Shown here one piece after another: positions 35,601-46,027 of a stretch of 64,000 bases of DNA (positions within the stretch are counted from its first letter, which is position 1; every line of letters begins with the position of its first letter). The notes under the pieces were generated by a model. It made no database searches. It saw nothing but the letters and a program-made list of their open reading frames with translations, and had not been told where the DNA came from. Source of the stretch: Cliona cf. orientalis (Eukaryota; Porifera; Demospongiae; Clionaida; Clionaidae); the NCBI GenBank assembly GCA_963930775.1, contig OZ005701.1, positions 7,261,669 through 7,325,668 on the forward strand, given 5' to 3'. A program made the translations under genes and the position numbers.

Positions 35601-36406
35601 CGGACAACGGTCCACAGTTCGTCTCCTCTGAATTTGCCGAGTTTGCCAAGCTTAATGGTATCAAGCACATACGCATTTCGCCATACCATCCAGCTACGAA
35701 CGGAGAGGCCGAACGATTTGTACGCACGTTCAAAGAGGCTATGAAGGCTGGTAAAAATGATGGATTGACCTTGTCTCACAGATTGGCAGGTTTTCTTCTC
35801 ACCTACCGCACTACTCCGCACTCCACCACTGGTGTTCCTCCTTGTGAGTTGATTATGGGACGACATCTCCGAACGCGCTGGGATTTACTGAAGCCCGATC
35901 CTAGCCAGAACGTCCGTCAACGCCAAGTGAAGCAAAAGGAACAACACGATCAACATTCTCGATTTCGACGATTCGAGATTGGTCAGTCTGTTGTAGCAAA
36001 GAATTTTGGCTCAGGTGATAGTTGGATAGCGGGTGTGATCGCTCAACAACTAGGTCCACTGACATATCTTGTGGATGTATCCGGAGGACGTATCTGGAAG
36101 AGACACGTGGATCACCTGAAGGAGTTTAATCCTCCACCTCCTTCACCCACAGTAGTTCCTGAAACCGAAATCGACATTGACTTACCACCTTCCTCAACAG
36201 CTACCGGAGCTGAGGACGTCAGTGACGCTATTGTGCCATCTGAGCCAACTCCTGACACTAACGAAACCGATACGCCCGAACTTGAATTGTCTCCACCGCC
36301 TGAGTTGACCCCTTCACCTATTCTGGAGACACCACGCACACCCCCTCGTCGATATCCGACTCGTTCACATCAACCACCTGCTCGGTTTGACGCTCAGGCT
36401 TGGTGA
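32495..36406 (+). CDS. Gypsy gag-pol polyprotein (frame open from within the MITE)
   Basis: The element-derived part begins at 32624; the Met at 32495 lies in the MITE and is not the natural start. In order, counted from 32495, there are: the rest of gag; two CCHC zinc knuckles (about residues 167 and 187); an aspartic protease with DTGA (Asp272); reverse transcriptase with LDLTQAYLQL and YIDD (about 552); RNase H with Asp701 and the ending NADALSRLP; and integrase with an HHCC finger and D,D-35-E (983, 1037, 1073). A Pro-rich tail ends at the stop, followed by the polypurine tract. The order protease-RT-RNase H-integrase defines Ty3/gypsy. Gag and pol are one frame here. No frameshift is seen from 32624 to the stop, in line with the identical LTRs. 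Confidence 0.93.
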   Translation: MLVLAISCCLSVTIVVTQLLSWLLCQTLGGCSSPLSPPLDTPLKSYAELAAALKKHYEPKPLIIAERFHFHRRSQAVGESINEYVAELRRLTTHCQFGGFLDEALRDRLVCGLRNEAIQKKLLTEADLTLTRAVELSVGMEAAEKNAKSLKGMETAVNRVAPQRKPCYRCGRSSHDQKDCKFRDAECHNCGKRGHIAPVCRSPKKRQNQRNKPAPATKSNKRPAAQRYVATATDSESEGPEYLPLHTVGGGTTPPIKVPLVINDTPITMELDTGAAVTIISEKHYQEHFASTHLQKSELLLKTYSGERLSVIGTMDAKVQYEQQTQELPLTVVAGDGPCLLGRDWLQHLTLNWKEIKAVSKHAMGSLEYLLDKYGDLFKDELGTIKSFQAELHVNPEVIPKFFKPRSVPYALREPIEEELDRLEREGIIDKVTHSEWATPLVAVPKPDGRVRLCGDFKVTVNPSLSVDQYPLPKVEDLLATLANGKKFTKLDLTQAYLQLALHPESKKYCTINTHRGLYQFNRLPFGIASAPAQFQKVMDTILQGVPGAMCYIDDILITGAAKEEHLQNLEEVLRRLQTYGIRMKRSKCYFMRDSVAYLGHVVDADGIRATPEKITAIMQAPMPKNVQQLRSFLGLLNYYRKFLPNLATIIQPLNDLLRKDQKWDWTKECSQAMDSAKQLLTASNLLTHYDPSLPLKLAADASQYGLGAVISHVLPNGEERPNAFTSRSLSPSEKNYSQIDKEALALIYGVRKFHNYLYGRKFTLVTDHKPLTSILGPKTGVPSVAAARLQRWALLLAAYDYDIEFRATSAHCNADALSRLPLPMEGPQVPSEIRLCNIRRIESLPVTSTEIRRATQRDPTLSKVKLYILSGWPVEVPKALKTYYSKIAELSVEDGCLLWGGRVIIPPPLREKIKAELHKEHLGISKMKALARSHVWWSGIDKELESLVKSCPDCAVVKQAPAKAPLHPWSWPTRPWERIHIDFAGPFMNKSFLIVVDAYSKWAEVIEMSQTTAARTISALRQVFSSLGIPEQIVSDNGPQFVSSEFAEFAKLNGIKHIRISPYHPATNGEAERFVRTFKEAMKAGKNDGLTLSHRLAGFLLTYRTTPHSTTGVPPCELIMGRHLRTRWDLLKPDPSQNVRQRQVKQKEQHDQHSRFRRFEIGQSVVAKNFGSGDSWIAGVIAQQLGPLTYLVDVSGGRIWKRHVDHLKEFNPPPPSPTVVPETEIDIDLPPSSTATGAEDVSDAIVPSEPTPDTNETDTPELELSPPPELTPSPILETPRTPPRRYPTRSHQPPARFDAQAW

Positions 36407-36414
36407 GGGAGGGG

Positions 36415-36667
36415 TGTAGTAACTTGAACTATTGTAACTGTAACTTTGGACATTACATCACTATTGTAGTTCTATTTAGTTCTGTATGCGCATGCTCGTT
36501 TAGTTGGCTGGACCTTTTGTCCGGCCCTTTGTTCTATTCTATTGTTAGGTAGTAGCGCCGTTTGCGCAATGCCTGTATTATCTCTATGTGTGTGTATTGA
36601 ATCGCTGTCATGACAATAATTCTATTCTGAACTCGAATAGTGAAGCTATCTGGTTTGGTACTTTACA
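36415..36667 (+). repeat. 3' LTR of the gypsy element
   Basis: 253 bp, identical by eye to 31825-32077, and followed by ACCTG. Confidence 0.95.
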
Positions 36668-37400
36668 ACCTGCAGCTGCGCCCATTCCACTGCTTGGAGA
36701 TCCCATAGCTTCCATTCTATGGAAGCCTAAATTCTAAAGGATACATAGCTAACTTTGCTCTGTTGCGCACTATATGCCGACCAACCTCCCGGGACTTAAA
36801 TTATGCACTGATCTTGACGTTCTCTGCGGGCCTAGCAATTTACGTACCTCTGTACGTTGCGGAATCCATATTCTCTCTGTGTATACCCACCTCCGCACGA
36901 TGCGGAACGTATACTACGGCTAGCTACACCTGCTTGCCAACCTCCGCACTTTGCGGAACGGTCCGAACCCCCGCCGTCGTTCTCTATAGCGACAGTGCGC
37001 TCTGCTACAAGTTCAAAAGGCCCACGATTGGTCAGAATTGTAGTGCCGTGTGCACAAACAAGGGTTGCCCACGATTGCAGTGCCGTGTGCACAAGCATGG
37101 AACGGCGCAAAATGATGCGCGTTTCGAGAGTGCCTCACGGTTCAGCCAGTAGTGAAGCGAGAGACGAGGTCTGTTCTTTGTGGTGGTAGGTTCGAGCAGA
37201 GGGAGAACGTCGATCGCAATTGCACTGGTGAGTTCGAGCAGCTGCTGTTGATCTGCATCGCCGGGGGTGTGGTCTACGAAGTAATAGGTTCAAAGTTCGT
37301 GCTGGTGCATGCGCATGTAGCTACTAACGGTTGACATAGCTACAGCTAGGGAGATGATACTGCTTAGATTTTCTCTGAGTATGTGTCAGTGAGTTTACTG
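36668..37400. promoter_or_regulatory. Displaced upstream region of copy D with CCAAT repeats
   Basis: Continues copy D upstream DNA beyond the gypsy insertion; it matches 20330-21115 upstream of copy C. It includes CCATTCCACTGCTTGGAGATC, then CCCACGATTGGTCAGAATTG with GTGCCGTGTGCACAA (36990-37095) and the GC-richer block with CGAGAGACGAGGTCTG. It now lies more than 5 kb from the copy D start. Confidence 0.6.
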
Positions 37401-38954
37401 TGATTAACTCATGCATATTATATCCCTCAGGGATATTGTATATTAAACATCAAACATGCATGTTAATCACATCACACATTAGTAATCGCTGACTCAAACA
37501 CATCAATTTAGGTAGCTATAATATCACTTACTATGAGCCCATTGAAAGAGATTAATTGATGGGTTCTCATAAACTGTACACACAATTGAAATCAATATAC
37601 CACTAGGCATAATTTTACAATAGCTATAAACTAAATACTTATTAATATTATTACTAACAATCAATGAACTATCTCAAATATTCAATGTGTGTTGAATGAT
37701 TAGCAATCTGCACTAAGACCCTATCTGTTGAATGTAATAATTAAACTTTACTTACCTAGAACCCACAAGCAGTACCGGTAATCACTATAAACTATAGCTA
37801 GACCATATGCACAATGTCATGGCATGCAAGCAAGCCACCCAAGTATATAGATGGTAAAAAACTATGCAAAGTCCGGGCTAACTTATGCATACCACCTTCC
37901 ACGCAATACCTAATGTAGTACGTAATCATTATAGCTCCTCTTTCACATGCATGCACACATTCAATTTCTCCAACAATATTATAGCCACAAAATTAATATC
38001 AATGGAATGGCTTTGATTCTTTGTTAACAAGAGCTGCTCTAGAGTACGTTTTTAATGACATAATATCAGCAATAACAATTCAAGCTTAATTTGCTAGTAA
38101 CTAGAGGTCAAGTGGATGTACCATAGACTGAGTGTCCCGGGTAAGCGCCCATGAGTGCTTATAAACATAATTTACAGTTTTGGCCCGGCCAGTGCATAAT
38201 ATGCAAGGGCGCCCGCACCATATACGCACAGTACGCACGTGCGTACCATTCTCACCACAGTAATCGGAGATTATACAGCTATCTGTTCGAAATAGAATAA
38301 TTTTGTGCGTGTTTCAGACCTTTACTGGACTTTAGGATCAGAAATAAGCCCAAATTTCACAACAGAATGATTGTCTCACCGTTCTTGCTGCTCGATCTAC
38401 GCAGTGCGAGATCAGTAATGGGCGTGGTCAACGTATCCAAAATTCAGCGCGCTTCGCGCGCAATCAATATCATGCTTACCTATTCAGAAAATTCTGCGGG
38501 CGCCCTTGATATGGATATTTACCCAGGATCAAAATTCCATGTTTGCATAGAAGGGCCCCTTGAAATATTATGCTTAAATTTAATTACCCATCTAGCTATC
38601 CGATGTCCATGTATTAGCTAATATGTATTGTGGAATCATGACTCATCATGCTCATACCAAACCATTGATGTGATGGATCTTAATGGTATATAATTAACGA
38701 TATCTAGCGGAATGTATATACCTGATACAGCTGCCAATATGTTAATCTGGTGAGTTTCACCCCTCTCTCGTGCAGGTCTCTTTCTCTTTTATGCCTATCT
38801 CTTTTCTATATTGCTTAATCTATCCCTGCACCCCATCTGTTTCCATTGTCCTTAATTGTGTATGCATGTCTGTGAATAATCATGGCCACCCATGGCACAG
38901 CCAGTTGAGTTAATGTTATTTCTGCTCTTTCTATTTGAATGAAATAATAGCAAG
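37401..38954. other. Duplicated spacer shared with the region upstream of copy E
   Basis: AT-rich. Several stretches recur near 43980-44830: TATGAGCCCATTGAAAGAG-like text, CATGCAAGCAAGCCACCCAAG, and ATCAAAATTCCATGTTTGCAT. This marks the far end of a segmental duplication. No gene is seen; the frame at 38367-38621 is not supported. Confidence 0.5.
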
Positions 38955-39890
38955 ATCATTGTTTCTCCAAGAACCCAAAAAGTTGTGGTAAATGGAGCGA
39001 CATCCAATTCTCTACCGTGTATTCAGGGGTTCCATAAGGTTGAACTTTGTTGATAAGCCCACTTTGTCGGCATCAAATCGCTGTTGCTGTCTAGAGATAG
39101 TCGCCTTTCCCTTTTTGCAGACGACATGCTTCTCTACAGGCCAAAGTGACTTCTATCTGCTCCAACAGGATATGAACAAGATCTTGGACTGAGTCGACTG
39201 TAACTATCTGCACTTTAATGTGCAGAAATGCATGCTTGTCTCGAGAAAAATTGAATCTGATTCTCCATTCACTCCACAATTGCACTTGTGTGGTCAGCTG
39301 CTTGAGAGAGTATCTACCCACAAGTACCTCAGCCTATTGCTATCTGATAGCTAATCTATCTTGGACTCAACACGTGAAAAATCTCTGCACAAAGGCAAGA
39401 AAGATCCTTGGACTTTTGTACCGTCGTTTAATACTCCAGCTAGGAGAGCCCCTTCCAAATGTACATCTCCCTAGTCCGTCCCAAACTGGAGTATGGAGTC
39501 CACTTAAAGTTGGGGAAGTAAACTCCATTGAAGGAGTCCAAAAATTTGCCTTGCGCATGTGTGCCAAAAACTGGGATGCAAACTATGAGGAGTTGCTACA
39601 ACTCGCCTCTGTACCAAACATGCAGCAAAGAAGAGTTTATTTAGTCTTGTGTTCTATGTTCAGAATAATCCATGGTTTATTTTATTTTTATTTTATTGTC
39701 GCCATGACGTTCAGAGTCACTCGTTCTTCAAATCCACATTCATTTATTTGTCCTTTTGCTCGTACTTGTTATTATTACAACATATGTACCTCGTAGTATA
39801 AGATTATGGAATTCACTACATCACTTACTAATAACACTGTCATTAATTTCCTCCATATCCTCGTTTAAATCTAACATACGGGCACATGTT
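38955..39890 (+). mobile_element. Degenerate LINE reverse transcriptase (CR1/Jockey-like)
   Basis: In shifting frames one can read the reverse transcriptase signatures of a non-LTR element: VVVNG and SGVP near 38985-39030, LFADDMLLYRP (the YADD-type active site) near 39110-39135, then SWTQHVKNLCTKARKILGLL and VQKFALRMCAKNWD (39360-39580). It ends with an RT C-terminus (RRVYLVLCSMFRIIHGL). Stops and frame changes show it is dead. The clade is a guess from these motifs. Confidence 0.75.
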
Positions 39891-41311
39891 TACCACTAGC
39901 ATTTTTATATTGCTAGCTATCCTTTGCATTTTTATAACTGACAAATTACACACTAATTATGCACTCAGTAACAATTTACTTTTTTGCGGTTATTAGGTAA
40001 TTATGCGTTAATTATGACGAAACCTATGGTGTAATCTCTTAGGTGATCTATGAGGTAATTATGAGAAAATTCAGGGCCTCGATGGAGCCACGTGTATCCA
40101 GCGAATACCTTACAAGCAGCGTGTTGCCTTCTCTGACGAGCAGCGACGGCTAAACTTCACGCGTTCTCTAGGCTGACGTAATCCCTTGGATATATATAGA
40201 TCGCCCTGCGCTATATAGCTATAGCACGCCCATAAGCAGCGTGCCGCCGGACCAGTCTAGCTGTATATACTGCGCTGTTGAGTTCTTCTTAGCTTGCGTT
40301 GAAATTTTTCACTATCAAGGTCCAGAGACGCTCTCAGATTCCCGATGATCCGAGGCTATAGTCTGCGACTGAGGCGCCGGCATTGTACTGTACTACAGTG
40401 AAGTAAACCCACTACATTGACGACCTTTACCACATACACTATTTCAACTATTCAGCTACTGAGTGCATGGTCAAGTTTTCATAAGATTTTCTGCGAGAAA
40501 AATGTTTGGGGAAATTGGGAGCACTTGGGGAGATAATTTTTACACGGGCACACAGAATGGGTCAAAACCAAAAAAACCGATGGCAGGATATTTTGATTCA
40601 CACCTTAAGATATGGCACTCATGACTTTAAGTTCTCCATTATTGTTTGTATAGGAAGCCATGCATTTGCAATGCTTGCCCATAAAAAAAATTACGGGCGC
40701 GCGGGGTACGTTGACGACCCTTTACCGAACATTGTATACGTGGTATTTGCCAGGATGCATGCTATATTAATAATAATATTATTATTAACAGTTTAATTAA
40801 AATTAAATTATAGATTTATGCTGTCTATTATGATAGATAACAGTATAATTATATGCATTGAAATAGTGCATGTAATAATAATGTAGTAAATATACACCCA
40901 CGGTGTATAACACCAATAACAATAAACAACAAACTATATATCAATGCATATATTATTGTACAATTATAATTAGCTATTAAGTACATAGTAAGTATTATTA
41001 TAAGCCATTAATATTGCATGCAAGTGCCACATCACTGAGATACTGGTATAGTATTGTTTGCAGTGAACATTTTTGCAATTATTTCAATAATAAAACAATT
41101 AACTACAACTATGCATCTATAGGTAGCTATAGCTAATGGGACTATCATTGTATGTGAGCCAAAACTATAAGAAAGTATACTATTATTATGTGTAATGAGT
41201 ATATATCAGATTCTACAATGTTACACTAAAATATTCCTATGATATACGATGTAAAGATGGAAGTTCAGATCAAATCCAGATGTTAACTATATAGTTTCCG
41301 AAAAATTGATT
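39891..41311. other. Spacer between LINE and copy E
   Basis: A GC-richer island at about 40070-40440 with a TATATATAG word near 40190 could be a promoter or untranslated exon, but nothing coding follows. The last 300 bp is the shared 3' flank of the metallopeptidase copies. The 96-codon frame at 40506-40796 is not supported. Confidence 0.4.
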
Positions 41312-43140
41312 TCAGTTACACCATCCCAGATGTTTCTTTGTGTAGCTACACAAGGTAAATTCATTTCCATCCATAATGCAGCTTCTCTGGGAACTTGTAC
41401 AGTCGACACAATTCTGATTCCTCGCACTGCATGTGCCCTTGCCATAATTTGTGTAGCAACTGCATTGGCCAGCAGTGTATTCATCGGGAGCATTGAAGAC
41501 GTGACCAGTTTCATGAGCAAAAACCTTATCAAGCTGATTAGGTCCCCATCCATCATTGCTGTACTGCATGTACATAGGTCCACCCCCAAAGTAGGCATAA
41601 GCAAAATGCTTCTGCTTATACTTGGAAAAGAAACCAATGTATGCACCATCACTACCACTATGATCCTTTATATTATATACTGGGCTACCGCATCTTTACC
41701 AGCTTGACCAGTGGGAAAACCAATACCCTGGAGTGCAGGATTAACAAAAGCATCATGGCAAGCTGCATAGCCGGAACAATAAGCACTATCTGCAGTACTG
41801 ATGGTAATAAAAGCACTGTAAAGCACGAACTGTAGATTTGCTGTAGCCGGAGCAGCTTTAGCCCAAAAGTCAAGCCCAATTTGGATTTCACTAATTATTT
41901 TGTTTCTCTCACTGTCACTAATGGCAAGGTTGCCAGGACCAGAAACTATCATTGCAGCAAAAGCAATCTTTCCAGTTAGTGTCGTGCGATAAGGGGAATT
42001 TGCTTCATCAGGAAAAGGGGATTCTCGTGGAAGGGCAACTGGAGCGGTCCTCTCAGTCCAGCGTTGAACTGATGGTGGAGGTTTCGTCTTCTTTTCACGA
42101 GCCATCCAATATGCCTGCACATAGGTCAGTGTTTCTGGCGATGCTGACTGGGCAATGTGAGCTGAAGCTGATGCAAAACTGTTCTTTTTAGCGATGAAAT
42201 CTCTGGGAACTTGAGCAACCAGTAGTTCATCACCAAGCTGCATCGTAACTCGTCCACCAGCAGATTTTATTTCAGCTGTAGCTGCCTCAATGTTGCTGGA
42301 GTGAAGTAGCATCTCCTCCATTGTCTTACTTTAATAGAAAATGAAATAATAATAAATTATAGCTAAACTGCATGTATGCACGTCAAAATTTTAATTATGA
42401 GCTTTGTCCCCAGGTATGCCTCATCTTTTTTTGCTTAGCTACTGCAGCTAGGAGAATCTTGGGGCCGTGCTGACTGTATTAATTTTAATAGTGCACCTAT
42501 CCTTAGAAGTTACCCCCTGCATGCACCCCCATGCACCCCATGCACTTGCATGCATACAACTATTATAATTATGATATTCTTACTTTGGAGCCCTTCCAGG
42601 GATGGGTTTGACTTGCAATCCTTCTAACACTTTTTCAATTACGACCTCACTGCATATTCAGCAGCAGTAAGATATAATTGCAACCATACATCATGATATT
42701 ATAATAATTATACAACACTGATAAGAAATATTATACCCTGTACATGCACAAGCATGCATGCATATCATTCACCACTTCTCTAGTAGCATAAGTGACTATT
42801 GTAATCCTTCATGATTCTAACAATCCTTTAAATCGCTTACTTTGTTTCTCTGTCTCCCTCATGAACAGATTGTTCTTTCTCCAAGCCTTTCAAAGCTGCT
42901 TCAACTTCACTATACATGTAAACCCAACGACAACAAAAATAATTATAAATAATCTATTAGTAAAATTAATGTAATAATACATCACGTAGTTATATCTGTA
43001 CCAGATCTAGAGTTGCTTCTCTTAACTCACATCAATTTTTCTTCAACCTCTGCTATCTTTGATTTCTTTGTATTGATTGGCCATGGTATTGCCAGTGATG
43101 CAGTGGCAACATAGCACAAAATCAATATTGCAGGTTTCAT
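41312..43140 (-). pseudogene. Metallopeptidase copy E, single 5-nt frameshift
   Basis: Exons on the minus strand: 1 43140-43031 (MKPAILILCYVATASLA), 2 42909-42841, 3 42649-42584, 4 42328-41312. All splice sites and the full catalytic core are present: HETGHVFNAPDEY, CIMD and the ending HLGWCN. The only clear defect is in exon 4 near 41672. The codons for QYIKD read CAGTATATAATATAAAGGAT, with 5 extra bases of the local AT repeat, giving a stop after QYII. Without those bases the protein would be 418 residues. An assembly or sequencing error, or a polymorphic allele, is possible, since the change is in a slippage-prone TA run. Confidence 0.78.
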
Positions 43141-43384
43141 GTTCAACAGCTGTGGCAGCGCTAGCAATTATTCTTGTCACAAAAATTTGAAGTTTAAAAG
43201 AGTTCTTGGCATGAAGCTGAATGCCGCAACTGACTGAGCCACGCCGAGTCCACACTTAAATACAAAACTGAACAAGTCGACTCGCGCTATAGGCCTCTCG
43301 CAGACACGCGCGGCGCTTTCGCGCCGATCCGGTTCGACAATGCGTCTATAGCTCTATGGCCTGAGGCATTAACTTCTTTGTGCA

Positions 43385-43562
43385 CACGGCCCTTCAGTTC
43401 TGACCAATCCTGAGCCTTGTCGTGCATGAGGAACCACTCTTCTTTGTGCACACGGCCCTACTGCTAGTTCTGACCAATCCTGAGCCTTGTCGGCGTGCAT
43501 GAGGAACCACTCTTCTTTGTGCACACGGCCCTACAATTCTGACCAATCCTGAGCCTTGCTAT
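43385..43562. promoter_or_regulatory. Tandem CCAAT-box repeat upstream of copy E (inverted)
   Basis: Three units of about 60-70 bp, each CTTCTTTGTGCACACGGCCC, then TTCTGACCAATCCTGAGCC, then a CATGAGGAACCACT spacer. Same elements as upstream of C and D but in reverse orientation relative to the gene. They lie about 250-420 bp before the ATG. Confidence 0.6.
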
Positions 43563-44191
43563 ACTGTAACAGTAACAGTGCGGTCTCCTCTCCGCCCGCG
43601 CCACACATTGCATATATCCATGCCCTCATGTATATTATATTATGACACTGACTGTAATGTTATGATAAGAAAAATGATAGTCTATAAAATTTTTCGTAGT
43701 AGCTATAATTATATTATATTACCACCGTTGAGTGGGATAGCGCTATTCCCAGGCTCTCCAATTGCAACGTTTCATCTATAGTTTCTCTGTATCTCACCAG
43801 ACAACTATATCGGTGATTACTAGCTACACCTCCGATACAGAATAATATGCATTCCAGTTCACTCATTGAGAAGCTTTGTAGTTAGCTAATTGGCTCTCAG
43901 ACTCCATAGCAACTACACACATTAATTAATAATAGCTAATATTGTCAATTTGACATTGTTACTGATGTTACTCATCACACATTAGTATCATAGTAACTGC
44001 GAATTCAAAGTTAATTGGCACATTAATTTAGTCACTTTCTATAGTACTATGAGCCCATGGAAGAGAGAAATTGATGCTAATTGGGTTATCATATTCTACA
44101 TGCCTTGTAATCAAAGTACCATTAGGTATATTAAATTCATACAATAATAATATAGCAGTCTGCACTAAGACCCTGATTGTTGAATGTAATG
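43563..44191. other. Upstream duplicated spacer of copy E
   Basis: AT-rich, partly matching 21180-21600 and 37480-37640 (ACTATGAGCCCAT and AATCAAAGTACCATTAGG-type text). No gene is seen. Confidence 0.4.
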
Positions 44192-44400
44192 CCGTAGGAC
44201 GGGTTTTAATAGCGTAATTTGCGTTGTAGTCAAGTCAGGCCAAATTGCGAATCCAATAATTGCGATAGACGATCCCGTACCGTATTGTAGAACACGTGCA
44301 CGTTTATGTTTGCGGATCTATTAAATGCGAAACGTAAAAAAAACTCGCAATTCGCAATTAATATAGATACTTGCAATTATTAAAACCCGACCTACGGTAA
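44192..44400. mobile_element. MITE with CCGTAGG...CCTACGG ends
   Basis: About 208 bp; left end GCCGTAGGACGGGTTTTAAT, right end ATTAAAACCCGACCTACGGT. The interior repeats TTGCGAATC and CGCAATT words. A truncated inverted copy lies within the MULE at 8264-8435. Confidence 0.8.
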
Positions 44401-44890
44401 ATAAAACCAACGAGTAATAGCCACTATAGTACTACAGCTAGACCACACATGGCCTGGCATGCAAGCAAGCCACCCAAGTAGACAACCTACTGGTATTATA
44501 GTACGTAATCATTAGCTCCTCTTTCACATGGCATTGCATGCACACATTAATAATTCATTGACAATTTCTGATATGGGTCTCCAACAATATTATTATTATA
44601 GCAATTGTGCCAATATTAATGAAACGGCACTGATTATTTCATTAATAAGAGCCTCTATAATTATAATAACAGTTCAGATCTATTAATGCTGGTAGAGGTC
44701 TGGTGGATGTATATACCGTAGTGTCCCTGGTAAGTGGCCATGGGTGCTTAAACAAAATTTGCGATTTTGGCCCACATGGCTGGGATCAAAACTCCATATG
44801 TTTGTATAGAAGCTGCTACAGTGGCCCTTGAAATGCACTTATATTACCCGGGAGTGGTACTTGCCCAGGACACTACGGTATAACTTAATG
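44401..44890. other. Spacer downstream of the ART gene
   Basis: AT-rich, with stretches also found at 37800-38580. No gene is seen. Confidence 0.4.
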
Positions 44891-46027
44891 TTAAAGAAGT
44901 GGATTTATCAGCCTGAGCTTGATGGAGGTCACAGAGCCATCACTTGTGTGGCTTGTAACTTCAAACTCTGCTCCAGCAGGATAAAGAGCTTCTTGCTCTT
45001 CGGGGAACTCTGAAAACTTCTTGATGCTCCTTGGCCGCCATAGTTCAGCATCTGGGGTACCATTGTCAATTTCAAACTTCACATTACCAGTATAAGAAGC
45101 ATCCTTAGTTGTCGATGAAGACACGAAACTGAGCCAGACGAACTTTGTACCAACTTTATACATCTCTAAGTCCGTTTCGTTCAGATGCATTCCTCGGTAA
45201 GTTGGGGTAGCTACTCCAGGGGCAAGCTCAGGCCAGTAGAAAAGAAGTACGTCGAACAGGAGAGCATATGGACCCACTTCAAGATCATCTCCTTTGGCTT
45301 TGTATCGTTCTAAGCCTTCACGCCTGAGCGCTTCATTCACTTTTCGGTACAGACCATTCGAATTTCTCGTGTAAGTATTGACGATCATAGTATAAAAATC
45401 ATCTTTGGTTACGCATTTGAGAAGATTTTCAGCGGTATCTCTATCGAAAACACCAATGCTAGAGGAAATTTTCTGCCTAGCCTCTCTCCAGTGTGTTCCT
45501 ATGTCTTCATTTTCAAATATCTCCTTCATGATGGCACTGAATGCTTCACCTGCACGAATCCTAGACGGATGGAATGTCTTCTTGTAGCTTGCAAGTGCGA
45601 GGAGTAGCAAGGGTAGCCCATCTTTGTCCATCTGCTGACCTTTTTCAGCCGTTATGTACGACGGAATTTTTCCTGTGAATCGTTCACGTCGCTGTTTCTT
45701 GAAATGATCCTCAAGAATACCAGCAATGCGTGCATTTTTTCTGAAGATTTCAGCGATTACTAGTGCTGTCTTTCCAGAACCGACTTCATTTGCTTTATCC
45801 TGCTTTGTCTTCACCTCTGAATCACAAGCGGGGCACTCAAGAAGCTTCAGTACAGCAGCTTCATTCTGCCAGCAAACAGCATGGTGCAGTGCAGCCCAAG
45901 CTCTGCCCTCGGGAATACAGTTGATAATGTCAGGCTTGCTGCCAAGAATTGTAAATGCATCATCCCAATTTCCACTCTTAGCTGCCAGCACCAGGTGACT
46001 AGCATCCTTGGCATCGTTATCCACCAT
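44891..46027 (-). CDS. Ankyrin-repeat plus ADP-ribosyltransferase protein
   Basis: Single open exon of 378 codons. The N-terminal third has one or two ankyrin-like units (WAALHHAVCWQNEAAVLKLL, about 44-63; a second, weaker unit near 86-107). From about 140 onward the sequence fits the arginine-specific mono-ADP-ribosyltransferase fold. It has YTRNSNGLYRKVNEALR, then the R-S-E signature: Arg278 in TYRG, Ser in FVSSST (301-306), and EEQE (343-346) with Glu344-x-Glu346 before ALYP. Such enzymes transfer ADP-ribose from NAD to arginine on a protein. There is no signal peptide, so it probably acts inside the cell, unlike many vertebrate ecto-enzymes of this family. Substrate is unknown. A fragment of the same gene is inserted at 29265-29698. 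I chose the first Met because the open frame and protein-like sequence start there. Confidence 0.8.
   Translation of the reverse strand: MVDNDAKDASHLVLAAKSGNWDDAFTILGSKPDIINCIPEGRAWAALHHAVCWQNEAAVLKLLECPACDSEVKTKQDKANEVGSGKTALVIAEIFRKNARIAGILEDHFKKQRRERFTGKIPSYITAEKGQQMDKDGLPLLLLALASYKKTFHPSRIRAGEAFSAIMKEIFENEDIGTHWREARQKISSSIGVFDRDTAENLLKCVTKDDFYTMIVNTYTRNSNGLYRKVNEALRREGLERYKAKGDDLEVGPYALLFDVLLFYWPELAPGVATPTYRGMHLNETDLEMYKVGTKFVWLSFVSSSTTKDASYTGNVKFEIDNGTPDAELWRPRSIKKFSEFPEEQEALYPAGAEFEVTSHTSDGSVTSIKLRLINPLL

Larger units (their letters stand above)
31825..36667 (+). mobile_element. Complete Ty3/gypsy LTR retrotransposon
   Basis: 4,843 bp bounded by two 253-bp LTRs (31825-32077 and 36415-36667) that look identical base for base. 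It is flanked by the 5-bp duplication ACCTG (31820-31824 and 36668-36672). A primer-binding region follows the 5' LTR (TTGGCGACGAGG, from 32078) and a polypurine tract (GAGGGAGGGG) precedes the 3' LTR. Identical LTRs imply a very recent insertion. It landed about 210 bp upstream of the copy D start codon, splitting the upstream DNA that is continuous in copy C. Confidence 0.95.
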
